Assembly: GCA_903919455.1 (NCBI GenBank)
Contig: CAIXIJ010000100.1
Location: forward strand, 1 to 35,192
Length of the DNA stretch: 35,192 bases
Direction: 5' to 3'
Source: an uncultured Acidimicrobiaceae bacterium
Lineage (GTDB): Bacteria; Actinomycetota; Acidimicrobiia; Acidimicrobiales; Ilumatobacteraceae
Shown here piece after piece: positions 22,570 to 30,226 of this stretch. Under the pieces are notes generated by a model. That model was not told where the DNA came from. It searched no databases and worked only from the letters and a program-made list of their open reading frames with translations. The stretch's first letter is position 1; each line of letters starts with the position of its first letter. The position numbers were made by a program, and so were the translations under genes.

Positions 22570-22575
22570 TACCCT
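22570..22575 (+). promoter_or_regulatory. Putative -10 box of carD
   Basis: TACCCT fits TANNNT; transcription near 22582 would give a leader of about 40 nt, with GAGG 5 bp before the GTG. Unlike its neighbours this gene appears to have a leader. Confidence 0.4.
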
Positions 22576-22622
22576 AAAGCGTTCCCAAAGGGCGGCGACT
22601 CCCCCCGAAGCGTGAGGTCGAA

Positions 22623-23147
22623 GTGAAGTTCAAGAAGGGCGACACCGTCATCTATCCGCAGCATGGTGCCTGCATTGTTCAGGGCACCAAGAAGATCGAG
22701 GCCTTCGGGGCGCTGCAGGAGTACCTGATCTTGAAGACCGTCATCAACGAGATGACGCTGTCCGTGCCCACGCTCAAGGCCGAAGAAGTGGGCGTGCGCC
22801 CGCCGGTGAGCGCCGATGAACTCGAAGATCTCGTGGCCGTGCTCAGCAAGCCCGACCCGCGCGTGCCCTCCAACTGGAGCCGACGGTTCAAGAACCACCA
22901 GGAAAAGCTGAAGAGCGGCGACGTGTACCAGGTGGCCGAAGTGGTTCGTAACCTCGCTGCCCGCAACCGCGACGCCTCGCTGTCGGCGGCCGAGCGCACC
23001 ATGTACGACCGTGCACGCATCAACCTCATCAGCGAGATCGCACCGGCGTTGAAGGTGAGTGCTGAAGAGGCCGAGAAGTACCTCGACGATGCGCTGGCCA
23101 AGGGTGTGCTGAAGCCCGCCAAGGAACCGGCGAAGAAGAAGGCCTGA
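22623..23147 (+). CDS. carD: CarD-family transcriptional regulator
   Basis: CarD binds RNA polymerase beta and stabilises open complexes at promoters such as those for rRNA. The 174-residue protein starts at GTG 22623 and opens KFKKGDTVIYPQHGACIV, the hallmark of the RNAP-interacting Tudor-like domain (about residues 1-60). A helical DNA-binding domain follows (about 70-160), with a Trp in SNWSRRFKNH that fits the minor-groove Trp of the family. The C-terminus carries an extra KPAKEPAKKKA tail, which may add DNA affinity. A weak GC hairpin without a T-run follows at 23148-23162. Confidence 0.95.
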   Translation: MKFKKGDTVIYPQHGACIVQGTKKIEAFGALQEYLILKTVINEMTLSVPTLKAEEVGVRPPVSADELEDLVAVLSKPDPRVPSNWSRRFKNHQEKLKSGDVYQVAEVVRNLAARNRDASLSAAERTMYDRARINLISEIAPALKVSAEEAEKYLDDALAKGVLKPAKEPAKKKA

Positions 23148-23179
23148 GCCCGGGTCGCGGGCGCTGCTCGCTACCGCAT

Positions 23180-23185
23180 TAGTGT
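23180..23185 (+). promoter_or_regulatory. Putative -10 box of the glutamine-synthetase-like gene
   Basis: TAGTGT fits TANNNT and ends 7 bp before ATG 23193, with no Shine-Dalgarno site between. Confidence 0.45.
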
Positions 23186-23192
23186 CCGGCAC

Positions 23193-24563
23193 ATGTCTGG
23201 TCACATTTCACGCGACGACCTCGAGGGGCTCATCCGCAACGGCGATATCGACACCGTGCTCATGGTGTTTCCCGACCTCCAAGGTCGGCTCGTCGGCAAG
23301 CGCACCACGGGCCGCTTCTTCCTGCAGAGCGTCGCCGACGCAGGCACGGAGAACTGCGACTATCTCATCGCCTGCGACATCGACAACAACCCGGTGCCCG
23401 GATATCGCTTCACCAGCTACGAGCAGGGTTACGGCGACATGCTGGCCAAGGCCGACTGGAACACCGTGCGGGTCATCCCGTGGGTGGAGAAGACTGCGAT
23501 GATCATGTGCGATCTGCTGAACGTGAACACCCACGATCTCATCGACGTGGCACCGCGCAGCATCCTGCAGCATCAGGTGGACGCCGCCGCGGCCATGGGC
23601 TTCCTGCCGATGGTGGCCAGTGAGATCGAGTTCTACCTGTTCAAGGACACCTACGACGAGGCTCACGACAAGGGTTACCGCGATCTGAAGCCGCACTCGC
23701 CGTGGCTGGAGGACTACCACATCCTTCAGACCACCAAGGACGAGTACATCCTCGGCGCCATTCGCCGTGGCCTCGAGGCCGCCGGCGTACCGGTGGAGTT
23801 CAGCAAGGGCGAGGCCGGTCGTGGCCAGCACGAGATCAACCTCGATTACACCACGGCCGTGGAGATGGCCGACCGCAACAGCGTGTACAAGCTGGCTGCG
23901 AAGGAGATCGCCCACTTCCATGGTCGCTCGGTGAGCTTCATGGCGAAGTACGACTTCAACGACACCGGGTCGTCGTGCCACATTCACTCGAGCCTCTGGA
24001 CGCTCGATGGCAAGACCGCCGTGTTCGACGATCACGACGGCCCGCATGGGATGAGCGAGACCTTCCAGCACTACCTCGCTGGCCAGATCGCCACCGCTCG
24101 CGAGTTCAGCCTGCTGTGGGCGCCCACCATCAACAGCTACAAGCGATTCCAATTGGGCTCATGGGCCCCCACCGGTGTGGGCTGGGGTATCGACAACCGC
24201 ACCCTCGGCTTCCGCAAGGTGGGTCATGGCAAGGGCACGCGTGTGGAGTGCCGCATTCCGGGCAGCGACGCGAACAGTTACTTCGCGTTCGCCGGCACGC
24301 TCGCTGGTGGCCTGTACGGCATCCGCAACAAGATGGAACTGTCGGCCCCGTTCGTGGGTAACGGCTACGACGCTCCCGAGATCCCGCGTATCCCATGGAA
24401 CATCGTGGATGCCATCTCGCTATGGGAGAACAGCAGCATCGCCCGGGAGTGCTTCGGCGATGAAGTGCACCACCACATCCTCACAATGGCCAAGGCCGAG
24501 TGGGAAGCCTTCAACCACACGGTGACCGACTGGGAACTGCGCCGCTACTGGGAGCGCATCTAA
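23193..24563 (+). CDS. Glutamine-synthetase-family ligase, GlnA4/PuuA-like
   Basis: A 456-residue ATP-dependent ligase of the glutamine synthetase fold. Metal/Glu ligands appear in SEIEFYLF (Glu144, Glu146), GQHEINL and HIHSSLW (about residue 262), and the ATP/glutamate region as NSYKRFQLGSWAPT then RVECRIPGSDANSYF. The housekeeping enzyme's NSYKRLVPGYEAP is replaced by the SWAP type seen in GlnA4/PuuA-like paralogues, which glutamylate amines such as ethanolamine or putrescine, so it is unlikely to be the ammonia-assimilating GS. M. tuberculosis glnA4 (Rv2860c) sits in a cluster with an SDR (Rv2857c); an SDR lies nearby here. The 3' end overlaps the convergent EEP gene by 4 bp. Confidence 0.88.
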   Translation: MSGHISRDDLEGLIRNGDIDTVLMVFPDLQGRLVGKRTTGRFFLQSVADAGTENCDYLIACDIDNNPVPGYRFTSYEQGYGDMLAKADWNTVRVIPWVEKTAMIMCDLLNVNTHDLIDVAPRSILQHQVDAAAAMGFLPMVASEIEFYLFKDTYDEAHDKGYRDLKPHSPWLEDYHILQTTKDEYILGAIRRGLEAAGVPVEFSKGEAGRGQHEINLDYTTAVEMADRNSVYKLAAKEIAHFHGRSVSFMAKYDFNDTGSSCHIHSSLWTLDGKTAVFDDHDGPHGMSETFQHYLAGQIATAREFSLLWAPTINSYKRFQLGSWAPTGVGWGIDNRTLGFRKVGHGKGTRVECRIPGSDANSYFAFAGTLAGGLYGIRNKMELSAPFVGNGYDAPEIPRIPWNIVDAISLWENSSIARECFGDEVHHHILTMAKAEWEAFNHTVTDWELRRYWERI

Positions 24564-25270
24564 CGTTCGAACTCCATCAGCACCGGTAGATGGTCGCTGA
24601 TGTGGGCCCATTCCTCGTCGCCGTCGGGCACGTGCTGGTCGGTCACCACTGCATCCCTCGGGATCAGCACCATGTCGAGTCGCTGCTGTGGCGCCTCGAC
24701 CGGGCTGGTGCTGTTCCCGCCCACGTCGTGCAGCCCCGCAGCATGGAACTCGCGCACGACTTCGGCGAGGTCGGAGCTGTGAGTGTTCAGGTCGCCGGCG
24801 ACGACGGCCAACGGAGCCCCTTCCTGCAACACAAGCTCGCTCACACGGCGGGCCTGGTCGATCCGTTCGTCCACCTCGGTGGACAGATGCGTGTCGTACA
24901 GCCGCAAGGCCGACGAACCGCGCGTGATGGTGACCGCCAGCACGACGCGGTGCCGGTGGGTCCAGGTGCTGGCGCCGCGTGAGATCGGGATGCGCACCAC
25001 ATGTGAGGTGTGCAGATTGGTGAGCACGGCCAGGCCTTCCGCCCTCCACCAGACGAGCGGCGAGTAGGGATAGTGCTTGCGGGCCCAGGTGGCACGCCAC
25101 CCGAGGCGTTTGGCGAGGCGGCGCGCCTGTCGACGCTGCACCTCCTGCAGGGCCAGTACATCGGGGCCGTAGCCTTCCACCACCTCGGCCACTTGCTCCA
25201 GGTTGGGTTGGTGCGAACCGTGGATGTTCCAGGTGAGCAGCCGCCAGCGGGCACTCGGATGGTCTGTCAT
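24560..25270 (-). CDS. Endonuclease/exonuclease/phosphatase (EEP) family protein
   Basis: A 236-residue cytoplasmic metal-dependent phosphodiesterase-fold protein. Motifs: LLTWNIHG with the Asn ligand (about residues 11-18), ALQEVQ with the metal Glu, YDTHLS, VVAGDLNTH with the catalytic Asp/Asn, and the C-terminal HISDHLPV with the Asp-His pair. Substrates in this superfamily include DNA, RNA, phosphoinositides and sphingomyelin, so the substrate is open. ATG 25270 is preferred over ATG 25294, which would extend across the plus-strand promoter. It is divergent from the SDR gene with only 38 bp between start codons. Confidence 0.85.
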   Translation of the reverse strand: MTDHPSARWRLLTWNIHGSHQPNLEQVAEVVEGYGPDVLALQEVQRRQARRLAKRLGWRATWARKHYPYSPLVWWRAEGLAVLTNLHTSHVVRIPISRGASTWTHRHRVVLAVTITRGSSALRLYDTHLSTEVDERIDQARRVSELVLQEGAPLAVVAGDLNTHSSDLAEVVREFHAAGLHDVGGNSTSPVEAPQQRLDMVLIPRDAVVTDQHVPDGDEEWAHISDHLPVLMEFER

Positions 25271-25276
25271 TGATAC

Positions 25277-25283
25277 ACAGTCT
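25277..25283 (-). promoter_or_regulatory. AGACTGT motif before the EEP gene
   Basis: On the minus strand AGACTGT lies 6 bp before the EEP ATG. The same heptamer appears twice, in opposite orientations, in the divergent gap at 28051-28098. It may be a weak -10 (CAGACT) or a shared operator. Confidence 0.25.
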
Positions 25284-25294
25284 GTCGCGTCCAC

Positions 25295-25300
25295 TACCGT
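25295..25300 (+). promoter_or_regulatory. Putative -10 box of the SDR-decarboxylase pair
   Basis: TACCGT ends 8 bp before ATG 25309. TTGATA at 25270-25275 could be the -35 with a 19-bp spacer, overlapping the EEP start codon. Confidence 0.45.
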
Positions 25301-25308
25301 TCATGTTC

Positions 25309-26079
25309 ATGAGTCGTCTGTCGGGCAAGGTTGCCCTCATCACTGGTGCATCATCGGGTCTCGGTCGAGTGGGCGCAGAGCGCTTTGCCGCAGAAGGAGC
25401 CAAGGTCGTCATCGCCGACGTCACCGATGGCGACGACGTGGTGGAAGCCATCGACGCCGCTGGAGGCGAGGCCAGTTTCGTGCGCTGCGATGTCACCGAC
25501 GAGGCAAGCGTGAAGAACGCCATCGACTTCGCGGTGGAGACGTACGGCGGCCTGCACGTGCTGTACAACAACGCCGGCGTGATGCTGGGCGACGACGACA
25601 ACCCCGTCACCACCAGCGTCGAGACGTACCAGAAGACGATGGACATCAATGTGCTCGGCACGCTGCTGGGCTGCAAGTACGCCATCCCCGCTATGCAGGA
25701 ATCCGGTGGAGGCAGCATCGTGAACGTGGCGTCGTTCGTGGCGCACATGGGTGCAGCCACACCGCAGGTTGCCTACACGGCTTCGAAGGGCGCTGTGCTT
25801 GCCATGACCCGCGAGATCGCCGTCATCTACGCGCGCCAGGGCATCCGCTGCAATGCGCTGTGCCCAGGGCCCATCATGACGCCACTGCTCGCCAAGTTCC
25901 TCAGCGACGATGCCAAGCGCAACCGCCGTCTGGTGCACATTCCGATGGGCCGCTTCGGCGAGCCCACCGAGATCGCCAACGGTGCGTTGTTCCTTGCCAG
26001 CGACGAGAGCAGCTGGATGACCGGGCAGTCGCTCATCATCGACGGTGGCATCACCGCCGCGTACGTCACTCCCGAGTGA
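25309..26079 (+). CDS. Short-chain dehydrogenase/reductase
   Basis: A 256-residue NAD(P)-dependent Rossmann oxidoreductase. Motifs: TGASSGLG (about residues 12-19), NNAG (about 88-91), the catalytic Ser in NVASFVA, YTASK (Tyr/Lys) and CPGPIMTP. The acidic residue after the second strand (VVIAD) suggests NAD(H) preference. The substrate is unknown, but an SDR close to a GlnA4-like ligase is also seen in M. tuberculosis (Rv2857c-Rv2860c). ATG 25309 is chosen for the -10 box and the family N-terminus. Its TGA overlaps the ATG of the decarboxylase gene. Confidence 0.92.
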   Translation: MSRLSGKVALITGASSGLGRVGAERFAAEGAKVVIADVTDGDDVVEAIDAAGGEASFVRCDVTDEASVKNAIDFAVETYGGLHVLYNNAGVMLGDDDNPVTTSVETYQKTMDINVLGTLLGCKYAIPAMQESGGGSIVNVASFVAHMGAATPQVAYTASKGAVLAMTREIAVIYARQGIRCNALCPGPIMTPLLAKFLSDDAKRNRRLVHIPMGRFGEPTEIANGALFLASDESSWMTGQSLIIDGGITAAYVTPE

Positions 26080-27431
26080 TGTCACAACCTTCGCCGCTGC
26101 ACGGCCCGTCGGCGTTGCCGGCGGGTTGGTCGGCTCGCGTCGCTGAATGGATCGATGCGCGCATCGCGCAGGCCCCGCTCGGACGCACCGTTGCTGCTTC
26201 GGAGATGTATCCGTTGCTGGATGGCGTCATCACAGCCGATGGGCTGGGTGTGGAGTCGGCGTGGCAGCGTTTCACCGATGCCGTGGCGCCGAACAGCATC
26301 GGCCTCGACAGCGAACGGTTCCTCGCCTTCATTCCGGTGTCGCCATCGGCGGCAGGTGTGTGGATGGAGGCTGCGGTGGGTGCTGCCACGTTCAGCGCAG
26401 AAAGCTGGTTGGAAGCCGCCGGGCCGGTCGCAGCCGAGAACCAGACACTGCGATGGCTCGCCGACCTGATGGGGATGCCCGCCGGGGCGGGTGGCTGCTT
26501 CATGAGTGGCGGTTCCATCGGCAACCTCTCGGCGCTCACCGTGGCGCGCGATCAATGTGCGCCGGGGAGGCGCACCGTGGCGTGTGCCGACACCGCCCAT
26601 GCCTCGGTGTTCAACTCCATGCACATGCTCGGCCTCACCGACGTGGTGGTGGTGCCCACCGGCCCCGACGGGCGGTTCACGGGCGCGGCGCTGGCTGGGG
26701 CCATCGGCGAGCGCACCGACATCGGGATCGTGGTGGCTGCCGGTGGTTCCACGAATGCCGGCGTGGTCGACGACCTTGCTGGGCTGGCCGATGTCTGCGA
26801 ACGGCTCGGCGCGTGGCTGCACGTCGATGCCGCCTACGGAGGCGCGGCGCTGCTGCTTCCCGAACGTCGTGCGTTGTTCGACGGTGTCGAGCGCGTGAAC
26901 TCGATCATCGTGGATCCGCACAAGTGGTTGTTCGCCCCAGAGGGTTCGTGCGCGCTGCTGTACCGCGACCCTGAATTGGCCCGGGCCGTGCACACCCAGC
27001 ATGGTCCTTACATCGATGTGCTGCACGGCGACGAGCCGCTCTGGAACCCCAGCGACTTCGGCTACCAACTCACGCGGCGCGCCACCGGCCTACCGCTGTG
27101 GTTCGCGCTGGCGGTGCACGGCGTGGATGCCCATGTGCAGGCTGTGCGCGTCGGTGTGGAACTGGCAACCGCTGCTGCGACGAAGTTGGCTGCCACGCCG
27201 GGTGTGTCGTTGGTGATGGAGCCGATGCTCGGTGTGGTGATGTTCCGGCGTGAGGGCTGGCGCGCTGCCGAGTGGAAGGCGTGGGGCGATCGTCTACTCC
27301 ACGACGGTGTTGCCTTCGTAGCTGCATCCACCTGGAAAGGCGAGCCGGTGGGCCGGTTGGTGTTCATGCACCCGCGCACCCCGACGACGCTGATCGACGA
27401 GATCGTCGAATCCCTCAGCGACGCGAGCTGA
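26079..27431 (+). CDS. PLP-dependent decarboxylase (group II, aromatic-amino-acid/glutamate type)
   Basis: A 450-residue fold-type I PLP enzyme. Visible features: FMSGGSIGNLSAL (phosphate loop region), ADTAHASV with the His that stacks on PLP, HVDAAYGG with the Asp that binds the pyridine nitrogen, and the Schiff-base Lys in DPHKWLF (about residue 285). It is likely to decarboxylate an amino acid to the amine; the substrate-selecting region is not diagnostic. Translation is coupled to the SDR (TGATG). The 3' end overlaps the convergent VOC gene by 17 bp. Confidence 0.9.
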   Translation: MSQPSPLHGPSALPAGWSARVAEWIDARIAQAPLGRTVAASEMYPLLDGVITADGLGVESAWQRFTDAVAPNSIGLDSERFLAFIPVSPSAAGVWMEAAVGAATFSAESWLEAAGPVAAENQTLRWLADLMGMPAGAGGCFMSGGSIGNLSALTVARDQCAPGRRTVACADTAHASVFNSMHMLGLTDVVVVPTGPDGRFTGAALAGAIGERTDIGIVVAAGGSTNAGVVDDLAGLADVCERLGAWLHVDAAYGGAALLLPERRALFDGVERVNSIIVDPHKWLFAPEGSCALLYRDPELARAVHTQHGPYIDVLHGDEPLWNPSDFGYQLTRRATGLPLWFALAVHGVDAHVQAVRVGVELATAAATKLAATPGVSLVMEPMLGVVMFRREGWRAAEWKAWGDRLLHDGVAFVAASTWKGEPVGRLVFMHPRTPTTLIDEIVESLSDAS

Positions 27432-28050
27432 GTTCTGCCCTGCCCCGCGGCGTCGTGATGGTGGCGCTCAGCGCTGCGTCACCCACCGCAGTCTCCACCT
27501 TGGGCGAAGCGCCCAGCTCGGCCAACACCGCCGCCAGCGTGTCGGCCTGCGGGTGGGTGATGCGCAACATCGTGAGCTCGCAGTGATGCGACAGCGTGGC
27601 TGCCGGGTGCGGGGAATCCAGCCAGTCGATGAGGAAGGGCACGGTGCCGTGGTGGGGCGGACCCAGCAGCGGCAACGTGAGCTGCCACTGCAGCAGCACA
27701 CCATCGGGTCGGGCCCGCGACATGGGAGCAGCGTCGCCGAAGTCGATGCCGAGTGCCCGACACGCATCGATCACGTCGGGCAGCGGCCGCATTGGCCGCG
27801 CGCACCACGCCACCAACGCTGGCGCATCCAGGTCGTCCACGCCGAATGGCCGGGGATGCATGGGCGTTGGCTGATCATCGTCGGGGCCCACCACCTCGAG
27901 GTACGTGGCTCCGCCGAGGCCGGTGAGTTCGTTACGGGTGCCTCTGCCCACATGGCTGCCGCCGGGGCTGAGTGTCAGGCCCCAATCCCTGCCCAGAACT
28001 GCGGCGGTGCCCTCGACATCCGGGGTGGCGACAACGAGATGATCGATCAT
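27415..28050 (-). CDS. VOC-family (glyoxalase-like domain) protein
   Basis: A 211-residue protein opening MIDHLVVATPDVEG, the typical first strand of a vicinal-oxygen-chelate domain with its metal-ligand His, followed by GGSHVGRGTRNEL and TYLEVVGPD, where the Glu would be a ligand. The second half holds a further beta-alpha-beta repeat (HCELTMLRITHP). It resembles the glyoxalase-like domain proteins of actinobacteria; isomerase, dioxygenase and binding roles are all possible. Start at ATG 28050, the only start matching the domain boundary. Divergent from the dehydrogenase gene with 48 bp between starts. Confidence 0.85.
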   Translation of the reverse strand: MIDHLVVATPDVEGTAAVLGRDWGLTLSPGGSHVGRGTRNELTGLGGATYLEVVGPDDDQPTPMHPRPFGVDDLDAPALVAWCARPMRPLPDVIDACRALGIDFGDAAPMSRARPDGVLLQWQLTLPLLGPPHHGTVPFLIDWLDSPHPAATLSHHCELTMLRITHPQADTLAAVLAELGASPKVETAVGDAALSATITTPRGRAELSSRR

Positions 28051-28054
28051 TCCG

Positions 28055-28094
28055 ACAGTCTGCTCCCTTGTGCCCTCGTGACCGGCAAGACTGT
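28055..28094. promoter_or_regulatory. Inverted ACAGTCT/AGACTGT pair in a divergent gap
   Basis: ACAGTCT (28055-28061) and AGACTGT (28088-28094) form a 7-bp inverted repeat, 33 bp centre to centre, about three helical turns. Each copy lies 4 bp from the start codon of one of the divergent genes. The copies may be weak -10 boxes (CAGACT, AAGACT) or an operator. Confidence 0.3.
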
Positions 28095-28098
28095 GCAC

Positions 28099-28971
28099 AT
28101 GAGCAACGTTGCATTCCTCGGTCTGGGCGTGATGGGTGCGCCGATGGCGCGTCACTTGGCGGCCGCAGGCCACAAGGTCACCGTGTACAACCGCACCCCT
28201 GAGAAGGCGTTGGCCTGGGTGGCGTTGTACGGCAACCGCGCTGCACCCACCCCGAAGGAAGCCGCAGAGGGCGCCGAGTTCGTGTTCATGTGCGTCGGCA
28301 ACGACAACGATGTGCGCGAGGTGGTGTACGGACCCGACGGCGCGTTGGCCGGCGCTGAAGCGGGTGCGGTGCTGGTGGACCACACCACTGCCTCGGCTGA
28401 GGTGGCCAAGGAGTTGGCCGAGGCGTGCACCGAGTTCGGCGTGGGTTTCGTGGATGCGCCCGTGTCGGGCGGTCAGGCCGGAGCCGAGAACGGGCAGCTC
28501 ACCATCATGTGTGGCGCCGACGATGAAGCGTTCTACCAACTGTCGCAGCCGGTGATGGCGTCGTATGCGAAGGCCAGCGCCCTGATGGGCAAGGCGGGCT
28601 CTGGCCAGCTCACCAAGATGGTGAACCAGATCCTCATCGCCGGCCTCGTGCAGAGTCTCGCCGAGGGGCTGAACTTCGCGATGCGTGCCGGGCTCGACCC
28701 CGAGCAGGTCACCGAGGTGATCAAGTACGGCGCAGCGCAGAGTTGGCAGCTCGAGAACCGTGGTCACACGATGGTGAAGGGCGAGTTCGACTTCGGTTTC
28801 GCGGTGGAGTGGATGCGCAAAGACCTCGGCATCGTGCTCGATGAAGCCAACCGCAACGGCGCACGCCTGCCCACCACGGCCCTCATCGATCAGTTCTATG
28901 CGCAGGTCATCGCCCGCGGCGGCAAGCGCTGGGACACCAGCAGCCTCATCCATCTCCTCGCGAACGACTGA
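28099..28971 (+). CDS. 3-hydroxyisobutyrate dehydrogenase-family NAD(P)-dependent reductase
   Basis: A 290-residue beta-hydroxyacid dehydrogenase. The N-terminal Rossmann loop is GLGVMGAPMA (about residues 8-17) with NRT after strand 2, where the Arg suggests NADP(H). The substrate loop is DAPVSGGQAGAENGQLTIM (about 121-139) and the catalytic Lys is in GQLTKMVNQ (about residue 174). The family also contains tartronate semialdehyde and succinic semialdehyde reductases, so the substrate is uncertain. It starts at ATG 28099 and ends 19 bp from the convergent P450 gene. Confidence 0.92.
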   Translation: MSNVAFLGLGVMGAPMARHLAAAGHKVTVYNRTPEKALAWVALYGNRAAPTPKEAAEGAEFVFMCVGNDNDVREVVYGPDGALAGAEAGAVLVDHTTASAEVAKELAEACTEFGVGFVDAPVSGGQAGAENGQLTIMCGADDEAFYQLSQPVMASYAKASALMGKAGSGQLTKMVNQILIAGLVQSLAEGLNFAMRAGLDPEQVTEVIKYGAAQSWQLENRGHTMVKGEFDFGFAVEWMRKDLGIVLDEANRNGARLPTTALIDQFYAQVIARGGKRWDTSSLIHLLAND

Positions 28972-28990
28972 GGCGTACCACCGGCGCCGA

Positions 28991-30226
28991 CTAGGTGAGG
29001 GTGAGCGGGAGGTGGTCGACGCCGCGGATGGTGAGACGATCTCGCCAGCCCGGGTCGCCCGCCAACTGCGCTTCGGGGAAGCGCCGGATCAGCGACGTGA
29101 TGGCCACGTTGGCCTCGAGCTTCGCCAGTGACGCACCCAGGCAGTAGTGGATGCCTGCTGCGAAGCCCAGATGGCGGTTCGAGTTCGGTCGATCCAGCAC
29201 GAGGTCGTTCGGGCGGTCGAACACTTCGGGGTCGTGGCTCGCGGCACCGAGGATGGTCATCACCATCTGCCCCTTCGGCACCACGATGTCGGCACCGTCG
29301 AGGGCGGTGTAGGTCACGTCGACCATGGGCACTCGAACCGTCTGCTGCACAGGCCCGTCGAAGCGCAGCAACTCGTCGATGGCGGTGGCATCCAGCGACG
29401 GGTCGGCAGCCCAGCGTTGCATCTGATCGGGGTGACGCAGCAGCGCCAACATGCCGTTGCCAATGAGGTTCACGGTGGTCTCATGGCCGGCCACGTAGAG
29501 CAGGGTGACGAACGTGCGAAGTTCGACGGAGGAGAGGCGGTCGCCTGCTTCCTCCACCTGGATCAATGCCGACAGCAGGTCGTCGCCGAGGTGCTGGCGG
29601 CGGTGCTCGATGATCTCGGTGAGATACGCCGCCATCTGCATGCCGGCCGCCTCCGCCGCATCGAGGCCGGCTTCATCCACCGTCGGCTCGAGCGATGCGG
29701 TGAGCACCTGCGACCACTCGCGCACGTCGTCGCTGCGATCGGTGGGAATGTTCAGCATGTCGCTGATTACTTGGAACGGCACGGGGAAGGCGAGTTCCTC
29801 CACCACCTCCATCGACCCTCGCTCCTGAGCGGTGTCGAGAATGTCGTCGACGAGTTGCTGCACGCGAGGGCGGAGGCGCTCGATGGACGTGGGCGTGAAG
29901 GCCTGCGACACCAGACGCCGCAGCCTGGTGTGATCCGGCGGGTCGAGGTTGAGGATGCTCTTGGCGGCGACGCCGTCTTCCACTCTCTGGCGGAAGCGCT
30001 CACGCCTGGCGTTGCGCGGATCGTCGGCTCGGGGAGTGATGTGGGCTTCGATGTCGCGGGCGAACTCCGCGCCGCGCAGTGTGCGAGCTACGTCGTCGTA
30101 GCGCGTGAGCACGGTGAAACCCAACGGCGAGCGGTGCACAGGGTCGCGCTCTCGCAGCGCGTCGTAGAACGGGTACGGGTTCGCCCGGAACGCCGGGTCG
30201 AAGGGGTTGAAGACTGCGTCGGTCAC
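28991..30226 (-). CDS. Cytochrome P450
   Basis: A 411-residue soluble bacterial P450 monooxygenase. Motifs: DPPDHTRLRRLV (about residues 88-99), the I-helix AGHETT, the K-helix ExxR in DELLRFDGP, and the heme-binding FAAGIHYCLG with the Cys ligand near residue 355. The substrate is unknown; terpenoids, fatty acids or sterols are usual for this type. The frame stays open upstream, but GTG 30226 is chosen because it overlaps the SDR stop as GTGA and begins TDAVFNPFDP, a normal P450 N-terminus. Redox partners are not seen in the window. Confidence 0.95.
   Translation of the reverse strand: MTDAVFNPFDPAFRANPYPFYDALRERDPVHRSPLGFTVLTRYDDVARTLRGAEFARDIEAHITPRADDPRNARRERFRQRVEDGVAAKSILNLDPPDHTRLRRLVSQAFTPTSIERLRPRVQQLVDDILDTAQERGSMEVVEELAFPVPFQVISDMLNIPTDRSDDVREWSQVLTASLEPTVDEAGLDAAEAAGMQMAAYLTEIIEHRRQHLGDDLLSALIQVEEAGDRLSSVELRTFVTLLYVAGHETTVNLIGNGMLALLRHPDQMQRWAADPSLDATAIDELLRFDGPVQQTVRVPMVDVTYTALDGADIVVPKGQMVMTILGAASHDPEVFDRPNDLVLDRPNSNRHLGFAAGIHYCLGASLAKLEANVAITSLIRRFPEAQLAGDPGWRDRLTIRGVDHLPLTLT

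Noticed and set aside
23148-23162. Terminator after carD
   Set aside because: GCCCG-GGTCG-CGGGC is a 5-bp GC hairpin without a T-run, too weak to call as a separate feature in DNA this rich in GC.
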